Shown here piece after piece: positions 63,325 to 64,000 of a stretch of DNA of 64,000 bases. Within the stretch, counting starts at the first letter, position 1, and each line of letters begins with the position of its first letter. Source of the stretch: Symbiodinium natans (taxonomy: Eukaryota; Sar; Dinophyceae; Suessiales; Symbiodiniaceae); contig CAJNDS010000768.1 in assembly GCA_905221605.1 (NCBI GenBank), positions 62,001 through 126,000 of the forward strand, in the 5' to 3' direction. The notes below the pieces were generated by a model. That model had not been told where the DNA came from. It saw only the letters and a list, made by a program, of their open reading frames with translations, and searched no databases. The position numbers were made by a program, and so were the translations under genes.

Positions 63325-63603
63325 GTGGCAGGGGCACTGTAGAAGGAAGCCTTTGCCTGGCAGGTCACCACACGAGGAGCTTGGACAAGCTTGGATGGAC
63401 GGTTCACGGCGGAAAGGCCAACATGCCCAAACAGGACGGTATTCAAGACTGAAGGGCTTAGAGCCGTGTCTAAGAATGCACAAAACGTGTGAAAAATCTG
63501 AGCCTGAAGGTACCTGTATCTGTATCATATTCATCTTTCTATATCCCTTCAATCCCAAGGACTCCATCAACGCCCCATCCCACGCCAAGCTCTGGGCCTT
63601 CAC
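63325..63603. CDS. exon candidate, strand unresolved
   Basis: On the minus strand a frame reads MNMIQIQVPSGSDFSHVLCI, then HGSKPFSLEYRPVWACWPFR and GDLPGKGFLLQCPCH, ending CCACAG|GTTTAGGGTT, a typical junction here. On the plus strand, acceptor TGCCTGGCAG gives HEELGQAWMDGSRRKGQHAQ and a frame to TGA at 63610. The minus reading is slightly preferred because of its donor and because exon 63765-63855 is on that strand. Confidence 0.38.
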
Positions 63604-63764
63604 AACTTGACCCTGGATCCCAAACCTAGCCGTTTACATCCCAGTAGGTTCTGATGAAGACCTTCGGGTTATGTAGGGGTTATATGGGGCTCTTTAAGGT
63701 CGAAAAAAGGGGTTAACAAGGGGATGAGATTAAGGAGGTTCCGGGCTCAAAAACAACATCCAAG

Positions 63765-63855
63765 TCATCCAAGGTCAACCGAGTTGGCTGGGCCATGGTC
63801 GACGCTCCGAAGCCACTCGTCCAACGGCGCAGACCGCCAGTCCTCCAGGCTCCCG
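63765..63855 (-). CDS. 3'-terminal exon after a telomere-like intron
   Basis: In minus sense CCCTAAACCCTAAACAGTTGATAG precedes one carried base and 30 codons: GSLEDWRSAPLDEWLRSVDH, then GPANSVDLG and TGA. Trp/Asp/Glu-rich and natural. DWRSAPLDEWLRS is faintly like the start of a SAM-type helix, not enough to name a domain. The upstream gene leaves the window on the right. Confidence 0.47.
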
Positions 63856-64000
63856 CTATCAACTGTTTAGGGTTTAGGGTGTAGGGTTTAGGGCTTCGCC
63901 CCTGATGCAAACTGCACCAGCGATTCTGAAGTCAAAGCTCCGGCAGCTCCGGTCAGGACATTCAGTGTTTTTGGCTCTTGGGCAGTAGGGTGCAGGGCAG

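Overview
The window looks like nuclear DNA of a protist alga, most likely a dinoflagellate or a close alveolate relative. The reasons are: short arrays of the plant-type telomere motif TTTAGGG/CCCTAAA scattered through the whole 64 kb; almost no long open frames; many short frames that begin after a good 3' splice site and end at a GT or GC donor; and a large share of satellites. No rRNA, tRNA, CRISPR or bacterial-type operon is visible. The assignment to group is inference. No sequence comparison could be run.

The genes here are broken into short exons, so open frames alone mislead. I rebuilt ex­on chains by eye from splice sites, phase and stop codons. One gene is recognised by its motifs: the C-terminal part of a PHOSPHO-type HAD phosphatase (minus strand, 10.9-12.25 kb), with HGC..CP.NLCK in one exon and VGDGGGDFCP in the next. 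Other chains that stay in phase across at least one intron are of unknown function. They lie at 15.0-15.4 (-), 21.3-21.9 (+), 24.2-25.0 (+), 32.5-33.6 (+), 36.7-38.6 (-), 40.4-41.8 (-), 54.3-54.7 (-), 55.0-55.4 (+) and 60.0-60.5 kb (+). The longest single frame is the 40.4-41.3 kb minus-strand exon (up to 297 codons), which ends in a basic, probably coiled-coil tail.

The most interesting signal is what makes up the introns. (1) Many introns begin exactly with GTTTAGGG, often after AGG or CGG, and several carry CCCTAAA near the 3' splice site. The telomere-like blocks therefore look like intron ends, in some cases inverted repeats at both ends, rather than random telomere debris. (2) A second family of about 100 bp with ends GTTTACGA...TCGTAAAC forms complete apparent introns at three places (24.6, 33.3 and 54.5 kb) and sits in or near introns at two more. 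Both patterns fit introners, the intron-making transposons reported from dinoflagellates. A third family (TATACTCCCCTTRG ends, 93-98 bp, 4-bp target duplications, four copies) behaves like an ordinary MITE.

Layout: 0.2-0.6 kb, exon ends; 0.66-3.15 kb, a composite repeat island with inverted edges, a 351-bp tandem dimer and degenerate CCTATAGG repeats; 3.4-44.1 kb, split genes on both strands with telomere-like introns, microsatellites and MITEs; 44.4-53.2 kb, an almost gene-free satellite block holding at least seven different tandem families in succession plus two near-perfect palindromes; 53.2-64 kb, split genes again, with CAG and GAT/ATG triplet arrays.
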